Source: Treponema sp. (GTDB taxonomy: Bacteria > Spirochaetota > Spirochaetia > Treponematales > Breznakiellaceae). Taken from it: a stretch of DNA of 22,787 bases. The stretch covers positions 1 through 22,787 of the forward strand of contig WQXE01000011.1 in assembly GCA_009784995.1 (NCBI GenBank), read 5' to 3'. The position numbers and the translations under genes are program-made. Position 1 is the stretch's first letter. Every line of letters starts with the position of its first letter. Below, in pieces: positions 14,584 through 21,820 of this stretch. The notes beneath the pieces are model-generated. The model saw only the letters and a list, made by a program, of their open reading frames with translations, did no database searches and was not told the origin of the DNA.

Positions 14584-14884
14584 GAAATTTTCTGAATTAG
14601 AAAAAAAAATGAGTCCAGAATCAAGAGAATGGGTTAAACAAGAAGTAGCAAAAGAATTAGAGAAAATGGCTCTTAATGAATTAAGAAATGCTCGTGGTCT
14701 TTCTCAAAAGGTGCTTGCCGAAATACTGCATGTTCAGCAACCAGCAATAGCAAAATTGGAAAAGCGAACAGATATGTATATTTCCACTCTTAGAAGCCAT
14801 ATAAACGCTATGGGCGGCGATCTTGAAGTTATCGCTCGTTTTCCTGATGGAAATGTAAGAATATCTAATTTTTCACAGATATAA
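14576..14884 (+). CDS. higA: HigA-type XRE-family antitoxin
   Basis: This is the partner and repressor of the preceding toxin (102 aa). A charged N-terminal helix (about residues 5-35) leads into a helix-turn-helix at about 37-73 (ELRNARGLSQKVLAEILHVQ then PAIAKLEKRTDMYISTLRSH), followed by a short strand region GGDLEVIARFPDG. A strong AGGAGG site at 14564-14569 sits inside the toxin gene, 7 nt before the ATG, whereas the toxin itself lacks any such site; this could favour antitoxin synthesis. It probably binds the palindrome at 14197-14218. No terminator hairpin follows before the hisA promoter. Confidence 0.88.
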   Translation: MAKKFSELEKKMSPESREWVKQEVAKELEKMALNELRNARGLSQKVLAEILHVQQPAIAKLEKRTDMYISTLRSHINAMGGDLEVIARFPDGNVRISNFSQI

Positions 14885-14892
14885 CACTACTA

Positions 14893-14921
14893 TTCACTTA
14901 CTATTTATAAACTGATATAAT
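14893..14921 (+). promoter_or_regulatory. hisA promoter, leaderless type
   Basis: TTCACT (14893-14898, 4 of 6), a 17-bp spacer and a perfect TATAAT (14916-14921). The hisA ATG is 7 nt downstream with only TACCCCC-like sequence in between, so the mRNA should begin at the start codon. It lies directly behind the toxin-antitoxin cassette and gives the second his block its own promoter. Confidence 0.72.
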
Positions 14922-14927
14922 ACCCCC

Positions 14928-16274
14928 ATGGTAATAGCTTCGATAGACATACAAAACGGCAAGGTCGTTCAATTAAAACAAGGCAAAGAACTTGTTTTAC
15001 AGCGCGAAAACGCTCAGGAATTAATCTCGGAATTTGACCGTTACGGCGAAGTTGCCGTAATCGATCTTGACGCGGCGATGAACAAGGGGTCAAACCTTGA
15101 AATGATAAAACCTCTTTTGCGAAAAGCTGAATGCAGGGTTGGCGGCGGCATAAGAACACCGCAGCAGGCGCAGGAATTGATAAGTTTTGGCGCACGTAAA
15201 ATAATTGTTGGCTCCAGCGTTTTTAGAGATCCGGCAAAAAAAGGCGCGGGAAAAGATGGCGGGGAGTTCTTTGTAAATGTTTCCTTCCTTGAAGAAATGT
15301 CGAAAAAAATCGGGCGCCAAAGGTTGATTGTCGCAGTGGACGCGCGAGACGGCGAAATTGTTGTAGATGGCTGGAAAACGCCGACAGGTCTTGATTTGAT
15401 AGAAACCGCGAAAGCGGTGGAACCTTTTGCGGGAGAGCTTCTTTTTACTTGCGTTGAACGAGAAGGCACAATGGAAGGCATTAATCTCGCGCAGGTGCAA
15501 AAATTGCGCGAAGCGGTTAAATGTCAGGTTACTGTTGCCGGTGGTGTTTCTACACTCGCAGAAATCGAAGAAATCGCCGCTCTTAACTGCGATGTGCAGC
15601 TTGGCATGGCAATTTACACAGGAAAAATAAATCTAACAGACGCTTTTATCGCGTCTTTAAACTGGAATAAAGGACAGCCATCGGAACTTAATACAGTTTC
15701 TGAAATTTCGTCTTCTATACTTGTCGCTCATAAAATGCTTTTGCCAGTTATCGTTCAATCAACAGATGGACAGGTGATGATGACAGGTTTTGCCGACAAA
15801 ACCGCGTTAGCCGAAACTTTTAAGCGCGGTAATGTTTGTTTCCACAGCCGTACCCGCAATAAACTCTGGATGAAAGGCGAAAGCTCCGGCAATGTTTTAA
15901 AAATGCAGCAGCTTCGCGCTGATTGTGATCGTGATGCCATTTTAGCAATCGCGAAACCCGCAGGTCCTGTCTGCCACACAGGCGCGTGGTCATGTTTCGC
16001 GACTAACAGAAATTATACCCAGGAATATTTACAGAACATTATTATCGATCGATTTAAAAATCCCGCGCCAGGTTCTTACACGGCAACATTAGACGATAAA
16101 TTAGTACGCGAAAAAATAATGGAAGAAGCTTTGGAGTTATGCGAAGCAAAAACCCGTGACGAAGTTATCTGGGAAGCGGCAGATCTTCTTTATTTTTCTA
16201 CAGTGCTTATGACAAAAGCCGGCGTTACCGTGCGGGAAATACTTGACGAACTTGATCGCAGAAACAAGAAGTAA
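14928..16274 (+). CDS. hisA: Trifunctional HisA-HisI-HisE fusion
   Basis: One 448-aa polypeptide covers three consecutive histidine steps. Residues 1 to about 250 are the ProFAR isomerase HisA barrel, with catalytic D7 (ASIDIQNG) and D138 (AVDARDG), phosphate-binding GGGIRT (72-77) and AGGVST (204-209). Residues about 268-357 are the phosphoribosyl-AMP cyclohydrolase HisI, with FHSRTRNKLWMKGESSGN. Its metal sites are ADCDRDA (D332, C333, D334, D336), CH at 349-350 and C356. Residues about 382-448 are the phosphoribosyl-ATP pyrophosphatase HisE, with IMEEALEL (E399, E400) and EAADLLY (E416, D419). HisI-HisE fusions are common; joining HisA in front is unusual. HisE acts second in the pathway, HisI third and HisA fourth, so their order in the protein is the reverse of pathway order. 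The stop is followed after 3 nt by hisC. Confidence 0.95.
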   Translation: MVIASIDIQNGKVVQLKQGKELVLQRENAQELISEFDRYGEVAVIDLDAAMNKGSNLEMIKPLLRKAECRVGGGIRTPQQAQELISFGARKIIVGSSVFRDPAKKGAGKDGGEFFVNVSFLEEMSKKIGRQRLIVAVDARDGEIVVDGWKTPTGLDLIETAKAVEPFAGELLFTCVEREGTMEGINLAQVQKLREAVKCQVTVAGGVSTLAEIEEIAALNCDVQLGMAIYTGKINLTDAFIASLNWNKGQPSELNTVSEISSSILVAHKMLLPVIVQSTDGQVMMTGFADKTALAETFKRGNVCFHSRTRNKLWMKGESSGNVLKMQQLRADCDRDAILAIAKPAGPVCHTGAWSCFATNRNYTQEYLQNIIIDRFKNPAPGSYTATLDDKLVREKIMEEALELCEAKTRDEVIWEAADLLYFSTVLMTKAGVTVREILDELDRRNKK

Positions 16275-16277
16275 AAA

Positions 16278-17381
16278 ATGAGTAACTTTTGGAATACACG
16301 TACAAAAAATATTACCCCATACATTCCCGGTGAACAACCCAAAGACAGGCAGTTTATAAAATTAAACACAAATGAAAATCCGTATCCGCCGTCACCAAAA
16401 GTTATTAAAGCGATTCAAGACGCGGCAAACGGCAATTTAAGACTGTATCCCGATCCTGAATGTACGGATTTGCGAAAAGCCATCGCGGCAAGATACAATG
16501 TAAAACCAGAACAAGTTTTCGCGAGCAACAGTTCCGATGAAGTTCTGGCTTTTGCCTTCGGCGCTTTTTTTGAGACGATTAATTCAATTGATTCAGCTGC
16601 CAGCGCGCAAAATTTGCCAATTCTTTTTCCCGATATTACATATAGTTTTTATCCTGTTTACGCCAACCTTTGGAATATTCCGTTTCGTACAATTCCGTTA
16701 TTAAAAGATTTTTCCATATATACAGCAGAATATAAAATAGAATCGGGCGGAGTTGTTTTTCCAAATCCAAACGCCCCGACAGGAATCGCGCTAACGTTAG
16801 ATGAAATACTATCACTTGCGGAATATTTATATAAACAGGAAAAAGTTTTAATCGTAGATGAAGCGTATATAGCGTTTGGATCGAGTTCCGCGATTCCATA
16901 CATAGAAAAATATCCCAATATGCTTGTTGTACATACTCTTTCCAAAGCCGCTTCCCTCGCCGGTTTGCGTGTTGGTTTTGCGATTGGCAGCGAAAAATTA
17001 ATAGAAGGTCTTTGCCGTATCCGCGATTCTTTTAATTCATACACGCTCGACAGGCTTGCACTGGCGGGAGCGCAGGCTGCAATTGAAGATGCTGAGTATT
17101 ACAATGAGATTAATGGACGTGTAATTGCAACAAGAGAGCGGGTAAAAAAATCGCTAGAAGAACTTGGATTTGAAGTTCTGCCGTCGTCTGCTAATTTTTT
17201 ATTTATTAAATCGCCGAAAAAAAGCGGCGCGGATTTTTTTGTACAGCTTAGAGAACAGGGTATTCTTGCTCGACATTTTAAGAATGAAAGGATCGTAGAT
17301 TACCTGCGTGTAAGCATTGGCACAAACGAAGAAATGGATAAATTTATAGATGTATGCAAGATTATAACTATGAAGAATTAA
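16278..17381 (+). CDS. hisC: Histidinol-phosphate aminotransferase
   Basis: HisC transfers an amino group from glutamate to imidazoleacetol phosphate using PLP (fold type I). The N-terminal KLNTNENPYPPSP (28-40) is the classic substrate-binding segment. N165 is in FPNPNAPTGI, D194 and Y197 in IVDEAYIAF, and the PLP lysine K223 in HTLSKAASLAGLRVG. The final third carries ANFLFIK and the YLRVSIGT motif with the substrate-carboxylate arginine. The length of 367 aa is normal. Only a weak AGAAG site precedes the ATG, 3 nt after the hisAIE stop, so expression probably relies on coupling. Confidence 0.94.
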   Translation: MSNFWNTRTKNITPYIPGEQPKDRQFIKLNTNENPYPPSPKVIKAIQDAANGNLRLYPDPECTDLRKAIAARYNVKPEQVFASNSSDEVLAFAFGAFFETINSIDSAASAQNLPILFPDITYSFYPVYANLWNIPFRTIPLLKDFSIYTAEYKIESGGVVFPNPNAPTGIALTLDEILSLAEYLYKQEKVLIVDEAYIAFGSSSAIPYIEKYPNMLVVHTLSKAASLAGLRVGFAIGSEKLIEGLCRIRDSFNSYTLDRLALAGAQAAIEDAEYYNEINGRVIATRERVKKSLEELGFEVLPSSANFLFIKSPKKSGADFFVQLREQGILARHFKNERIVDYLRVSIGTNEEMDKFIDVCKIITMKN

Positions 17382-17459
17382 CCACAGAGGGCACGGAGTT
17401 TCACGGAGTTATAATACGAAGTCTTTTCTTCCTCCGTGTTACTCCGTGTACTCCGTGGT
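17381..17459. repeat. Palindromic CACGGAG repeat between hisC and hisD
   Basis: The left arm (from 17381, units CACAGAG, CACGGAG, CACGGAG) pairs with an inverted right arm (17431-17459, three CTCCGTG units), matching at about 24 of 28 positions across an AT-rich centre of about 21 nt. It belongs to the same family as the element at 7107-7219. The left arm shares the last A of the hisC stop codon. No convincing flanking duplication was found here. As RNA it would form a long hairpin between hisC and hisD, which might reduce read-through or stabilise either message. Confidence 0.85.
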
Positions 17460-17479
17460 AAATAAAATTGGAGTGAATA

Positions 17480-18841
17480 ATGAAGATTATAGAAAGTAAC
17501 GATTTTGAAACTTATTGGAAAAATTATTCTAAAAAAGTAACCGATGATCCCAAGACAGAAAAAACCGTAAAAAAAATAATAAACGCTGTAAGAAAAGATG
17601 GCGATAAAGCAGTAAGAAAGTTCGCGTCAAAGTTTGACAAATCATCTCCGCAAAAACTTGAAGTGCCTGTAAGTGAAGCGAAACTCGCGCTTGAAACTTT
17701 ACGTACAAGCGATAAACCTCTTGTAGAAGCTTTGGAACTTGCCGCAAAAAATATCTACAATTTTTCCAATAAACAAAGAGAGCAGTTTTCAGATTTTGAA
17801 ACAGAAATAGATATAGGACTCTTTACCGGGCAAAAAATAATTCCCGTACAACGAGCCGCTGTTTACATTCCCGGCGGGCGTTTTCCGCTTTTTTCCTCGG
17901 TGTTAATGTGTATGATACCCGCTTTTTGCGCGGGTGTAGAAGAACTGATACTTTCATCACCTCCAATGGAAAACGGCTTACCCGACAAAAGAACACTTGC
18001 CGCCGCGGCAATCGCGGCTCAAACCTGCGGCATTTCACTTGATGAAACAAATCGCTGCAAGCTAAAAATATTCGCGATTGGCGGAGCGCAAGCAATCGCC
18101 GCTCTTGCGTTGGGTACAGAATCTGTCCCGCGGGTTGATGTTATTACAGGTCCGGGAAGCAGATTTGTCGCCGCCGCTAAAAGAATGTTATTCGGCGAAG
18201 TTGGAATAGATTTTATCGCGGGTCCTTCGGATATTTTAGTTATCGCGGACGGAAAAGATTCAACTAATATAGAACAAACAGCGGATTTAATCGCCGCTGA
18301 CATGCTCGCGCAGGCGGAACACGATCCCGACGCTAGAGCGAGAGCTTTAGTTCCAAACAGAGAGTTTGCGGACAAAATTGTAGCGGCAATGGAAAAGCGT
18401 CTTGTTAATTTACCGACAGCGGAAATCGCTTGCGCCTCACTTAAAAATGGTGGACTTATAATAATTTACAGTAATATGGAAGAAGCTGTTAGTATTTCTA
18501 ACAAAATCGCGCCTGAACATCTTGAATTACAAATCGCAGATGCTGACAAATGGATTTCGCGGTTTAAAAATTACGGCTCTCTTTTTATAGGAGAGCTTTC
18601 CGCGGAAGTTCTTGGCGATTATTCTGCGGGCGTTAACCATACATTGCCAACCGAAACAAGCGCTCGTTTTACAGGCGGACTTTCCGCGCGGCATTTTTTA
18701 AAAACTGTCACAACTTTACGCTGTGCGAAAGGCGATGGTTTTGAAAGAGCGCGTAACGCGGCGGAAATAATCGGCAGAGCAGAGGGGTTGGAAGGGCATG
18801 CTTTAAGCGCCGCAAGCCGCTCCGAAAGCAAAAAAAATTAA
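17480..18841 (+). CDS. hisD: Histidinol dehydrogenase
   Basis: HisD performs the last two oxidations, histidinol to histidine, with NAD and zinc. Visible elements are AAVYIPGG for nucleotide binding, VITGPGSRFVAAAKR, and AGPSDILVIAD. The zinc ligands are Q278 and H281 (AQAEHDPDA), D380 (LGDYSAGVNHTLPT) and H440 (EGLEGHA). The catalytic pair lies in APEHLELQ. Length (453 aa) is slightly above the usual 430-440, with a few extra residues between the first domain's strands and a polar tail. The start is fixed by GGAG at 17470-17473. It is separated from hisC by the palindromic repeat, and the next gene follows after 11 nt. Confidence 0.95.
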   Translation: MKIIESNDFETYWKNYSKKVTDDPKTEKTVKKIINAVRKDGDKAVRKFASKFDKSSPQKLEVPVSEAKLALETLRTSDKPLVEALELAAKNIYNFSNKQREQFSDFETEIDIGLFTGQKIIPVQRAAVYIPGGRFPLFSSVLMCMIPAFCAGVEELILSSPPMENGLPDKRTLAAAAIAAQTCGISLDETNRCKLKIFAIGGAQAIAALALGTESVPRVDVITGPGSRFVAAAKRMLFGEVGIDFIAGPSDILVIADGKDSTNIEQTADLIAADMLAQAEHDPDARARALVPNREFADKIVAAMEKRLVNLPTAEIACASLKNGGLIIIYSNMEEAVSISNKIAPEHLELQIADADKWISRFKNYGSLFIGELSAEVLGDYSAGVNHTLPTETSARFTGGLSARHFLKTVTTLRCAKGDGFERARNAAEIIGRAEGLEGHALSAASRSESKKN

Positions 18842-18852
18842 AGGAGTATACT

Positions 18853-19923
18853 ATGCAGAGAATCGGAATAGTTGGTATTGGAAATATAAGTAAATTATAC
18901 CTTGATAATCTAACAGGTATGTTTAAAGAAAAAGTTAAGGTAACATGTGTAACCGATACTTCATTTGAACTCGCTCAAAAAGCCGCGGAGAATTACAATG
19001 TAAAAGCGTATAAATCGTTAGCTGAAATGCTGGACGGATCCGACACGGATATTATTTTAAATATAACACAGCCAAAAAATCATTATAATATTGCTTTAGC
19101 GGTTTTAAAGTCGGGCAGGCATGTATACAATGAAAAACCTATTTGCTTAAAACGCGAAGAAGCGCAGGTTTTAATAAAAACAGCGGCGAAAAAAAGTTTA
19201 AGAGTAGGATGCGCTCCCGATACTTTTTTGGGAGCCGCTTTGCAGACATGCCGTAAATTTATTGATAATGGAAATATTGGAGAACCTGTCGCGGCAACAG
19301 CGTTTATTATGGACAGGGGTCCTGAACATTGGCATCCTTCGCCGTACTTTTTTTATCAGGATGGCGCGGGTCCAATGTTTGATATGGGACCATATTATTT
19401 AACCGCGCTTGTAAGTCTTTTAGGTCCTGTTGAAAGAATTTGCGGCAGCGCGAGGATCAGTATGCCGGAGAGGACAATTACAAGTCAGCAATTATACGGC
19501 GAAAAAATGAAAGTAGAGGTTCCAACACACATCGCAGGCATTCTTGATTTCGCGAATGGTACAGTTGGAAATATTATTACAAGTTTTGATGTTTATTCTC
19601 ATACGCTGCCGTGTTTGGAAATTTACGGAACAGAAGGTACGTTAAAAATTCCTGATCCAAATTATTTTGGAGGTGAAGTTTTATTTAAAAAACAGCGAGA
19701 AGAAAACTGGTCACAAATACCTTTAATAAATAATTACACAGAAAATGTACGAGGGTTTGGAATTGTAGACATGGCGCAGGCGATAGAAGAAAATAGAGCG
19801 CATCGTGTTTCAGCACAGCTTGCGTATCACGTACTGGATATTATGCACGGAATACACGACGCGTCAAAATCAGGAAAATATTACAAGTTAAAGAGCAGCT
19901 GTCCCCGCCCCGAAGCATTGTAA
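18853..19923 (+). CDS. Gfo/Idh/MocA-family NAD(P)-dependent oxidoreductase
   Basis: This is a dehydrogenase of the large family that oxidises or epimerises sugars, inositols and related compounds. A Rossmann start GIVGIGNISKLY (5-16) is followed by the family signature NEKPICL with E94, K95 and P96. The second domain carries GAGPMFDMGPYY, where D177 is kept and the usual histidine position is tyrosine (Y181), as in some subfamilies. At 356 aa it is full length. It lies 11 nt after hisD with a good AGGAG site, so it is cotranscribed with hisA-hisC-hisD, yet no known histidine step requires this fold; whether it serves histidine metabolism or merely shares the message is open. Its TAA abuts the stop codon of the converging acyl-CoA ligase gene. 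Confidence 0.85.
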   Translation: MQRIGIVGIGNISKLYLDNLTGMFKEKVKVTCVTDTSFELAQKAAENYNVKAYKSLAEMLDGSDTDIILNITQPKNHYNIALAVLKSGRHVYNEKPICLKREEAQVLIKTAAKKSLRVGCAPDTFLGAALQTCRKFIDNGNIGEPVAATAFIMDRGPEHWHPSPYFFYQDGAGPMFDMGPYYLTALVSLLGPVERICGSARISMPERTITSQQLYGEKMKVEVPTHIAGILDFANGTVGNIITSFDVYSHTLPCLEIYGTEGTLKIPDPNYFGGEVLFKKQREENWSQIPLINNYTENVRGFGIVDMAQAIEENRAHRVSAQLAYHVLDIMHGIHDASKSGKYYKLKSSCPRPEAL

Positions 19924-21633
19924 TTACAAGTTTCCGCGTTTGATCTTTTTCGTTGTGGTCATTTCCATCGGTTTATCAAGAACTGTAGTTCTGTTAATTT
20001 TCTGATACGATTGCAGTCTTTGATTAACTTCGGCGACAATCGCTTCGATCCTAACCTTTGTTTCATCTGCGGAAGGAATTTCTCCCTTCGCGTTTTTAAA
20101 TTCAGGAGTTGGATATACAAGCGCTTCGATTCTTTCTGTTTTCATTTTTTCATCCAGTATGTAACCGCGAATCAATATCTGATCGATTTCTTCGTATAAC
20201 TGGAATTCATTTTCAATTTCTTCAGGATAAACATTCTTGCCGCTTTCTGTAACAATCATGTTTTTCGCTCTTCCTGTAAGATACAGATAATTTTCGCTGT
20301 CCAAATATCCCAGGTCGCCTGTTTTTAAATAACCGTCTTGTGTAAAGGTCGCCGCTGTTTCTTCAGGCATATTAAAGTATCCGAGCATAACCATAGAACC
20401 CTTTACAATAACTTCGCCAACGCCGCGTTCATCGGGATTTAAAATCTTCATATCAACACCGGGACATGTTCGCCCTACGCTGGTTTCTTTGTACTGCTCG
20501 ACAGGGTTAATCGCAATGATTGGTGAAGTTTCTGTAAGACCGTACCCTTGTACAAAGTCGATGCCAAGCTGGTTGTATTTTCTAAATACACTTGGCGCTA
20601 AAGGACCGCCGCCGCTTATACAAATTCGTATAGAAGATAAACTCGCTTTATCAAGAACGAACTTAAACATTTTTTTGCCGGGATTAACTTTAAAAACTTT
20701 TTTTATACATCCGGAAATCGCCATTAAAAATGATAAGATGCCGTAAACTACAGGACCCTTCGCTTTAAGACCTCTTTTAATTCCCGCGAGTACTTTGTTA
20801 AATAACATGGGAACGCCAAGCAACATTGTTACCTGCGCTTCTTTAAGATCTTTTAAAATCTGAGTAGTTATCATTTTCTTTCCGAAAACAACTTCGGCAC
20901 CGACAGAAATCGCTTCGATAAATACAGCTAACATTGTGTAAGAATGATGAATTGGAAGAATCGCGTAAAAAACATCGGTATGATAAACCAGAAGCGGAGT
21001 TCCCTGCGCCAAATAACAATCCGAAACCAGATTTTTATGTGTGAGCATTACACCCTTTGGAATTCCAGTTGTGCCGGATGTAAAAAGAATTGCCGCTAAA
21101 TCGGTTTCAACAGCTTGATCAATATTTGCCTGCGGTCCGTCAAGATTGTAAATATATTCGCCAACACCCTGTTTAAGCGAAATTACAATTTCAAGACCGC
21201 CTTTGTTTTGAATATAGTAATCGAGTTTTTCTTCGTCTACAAAAAGAATACGCGCGTTAGCGGTTTTTATTAAAAGGTCGGTTTCTTCATTTCTTAATTG
21301 ATAATCGATTGGAACGACAACAGCGCCCGCGAAAAGAATTCCAAGATACGCGACTGTCCATTCAGGAGCGTTTTTTCCCGTAACAGCAACCTTGTCGCCT
21401 TTTTTAATTCCCTTACTGTGAAGCCAACGCGCGACAGCTTCCACTTTTGTAAGAGCTTCGCTGTATTTTAAGCTGATCCTGTCCGGCTCGTAAACAGTGA
21501 AACATGGACGTTCGGGATAGCGGGAAACTGTAATTTTATACATTTCCGGCAGAGTAGGCCATTGCCCTGTAAAGGTTTTCCCCCGATAATCATTTAAAAA
21601 TTCCCATGGTTTTTCGGTATACGGAACAGACAT
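19924..21633 (-). CDS. Long-chain acyl-CoA synthetase (AMP-forming)
   Basis: This enzyme activates fatty acids to acyl-CoA through an acyl-adenylate. The AMP-binding core TSGTTGIPKG is at residues 185-194, YGLTETSP at 364-371, KTGDLGY at 437-443, and the hinge region LTGRAKNMIVTESGKNVYPEE at about 452-472. The catalytic lysine is in the C-terminal TTTKKIKRG. Length (569 aa) and the N-terminal domain fit the FadD/FACL group. The start is taken at 21633 (MSVPYTEKPW) because GGAGG (21639-21643) lies 5 nt upstream and a -10 box lies at 21665-21670. A start 21 codons further upstream, at 21696, is open but lies above that promoter. In lipid-scavenging spirochaetes such enzymes recycle host or environmental fatty acids (inference). 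Confidence 0.9.
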   Translation of the reverse strand: MSVPYTEKPWEFLNDYRGKTFTGQWPTLPEMYKITVSRYPERPCFTVYEPDRISLKYSEALTKVEAVARWLHSKGIKKGDKVAVTGKNAPEWTVAYLGILFAGAVVVPIDYQLRNEETDLLIKTANARILFVDEEKLDYYIQNKGGLEIVISLKQGVGEYIYNLDGPQANIDQAVETDLAAILFTSGTTGIPKGVMLTHKNLVSDCYLAQGTPLLVYHTDVFYAILPIHHSYTMLAVFIEAISVGAEVVFGKKMITTQILKDLKEAQVTMLLGVPMLFNKVLAGIKRGLKAKGPVVYGILSFLMAISGCIKKVFKVNPGKKMFKFVLDKASLSSIRICISGGGPLAPSVFRKYNQLGIDFVQGYGLTETSPIIAINPVEQYKETSVGRTCPGVDMKILNPDERGVGEVIVKGSMVMLGYFNMPEETAATFTQDGYLKTGDLGYLDSENYLYLTGRAKNMIVTESGKNVYPEEIENEFQLYEEIDQILIRGYILDEKMKTERIEALVYPTPEFKNAKGEIPSADETKVRIEAIVAEVNQRLQSYQKINRTTVLDKPMEMTTTKKIKRGNL

Positions 21634-21664
21634 GATATCCTCCAATTTGCTTTGTGATTTTAAG

Positions 21665-21670
21665 AGTATA
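21665..21670 (-). promoter_or_regulatory. -10 box of the acyl-CoA ligase gene
   Basis: TATACT on the minus strand (5 of 6 matches). Transcription would start near 21658, giving a leader of about 25 nt with a GGAGG ribosome site. No convincing -35 box is found at 16-18 bp spacing. This supports the start at 21633. Confidence 0.45.
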
Positions 21671-21753
21671 TAACTACCCTTATGATTTTGACACACTTAT
21701 TTGTTTATTGTTGCGTTTATTATGACATACTTTGTAAAAATGTACAATTTTAA

Positions 21754-21770
21754 ATGGTGCCTGTCACCAT
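21754..21770. repeat. Short inverted repeat ATGGTG-CCTGT-CACCAT
   Basis: This is a perfect 6-bp inverted repeat with a 5-nt centre in the 187-nt divergent region between the acyl-CoA ligase and the downstream lipoprotein. TGTCACC recurs at 21787-21793. It could be an operator shared by the two divergent genes, or a stray member of a GGTGCCTGTCACC-type dispersed repeat; the sequence does not decide. The rest of this intergenic region is AT-rich and holds only the two predicted promoters. Confidence 0.45.
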
Positions 21771-21802
21771 GTTTGGCAACTTTATTTGTCACCTTTTTGT
21801 GA

Positions 21803-21808
21803 TATATT
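21803..21808 (+). promoter_or_regulatory. -10 box of the small lipoprotein gene
   Basis: TATATT (5 of 6) ends 13 nt before the ATG at 21821, predicting a leader of about 6 nt with no room for a ribosome site. No good -35 box was found at normal spacing, so this is weaker than the other near-leaderless promoters. Confidence 0.35.
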
Positions 21809-21820
21809 GATTTTATTAAT

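Noticed and set aside
15041..15500. Two long minus-strand frames within hisA
   Set aside because: They are antisense to the catalytic HisA barrel; codon bias of the plus-strand gene explains the absence of stops. No start signals.
17410..17415. TATAAT in the loop of the palindrome as a hisD promoter
   Set aside because: No -35-like box lies at 16-18 bp spacing (the position is within the repeat arm), and hisD has a ribosome site and close spacing consistent with cotranscription.
21634..21696. Upstream start of the acyl-CoA ligase, adding 21 residues (MCQNHKGSY...)
   Set aside because: The stretch lies upstream of a -10 box at 21665-21670, has no ribosome site and does not resemble the family N-terminus. 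The ATG at 21633 has GGAGG 5 nt upstream.
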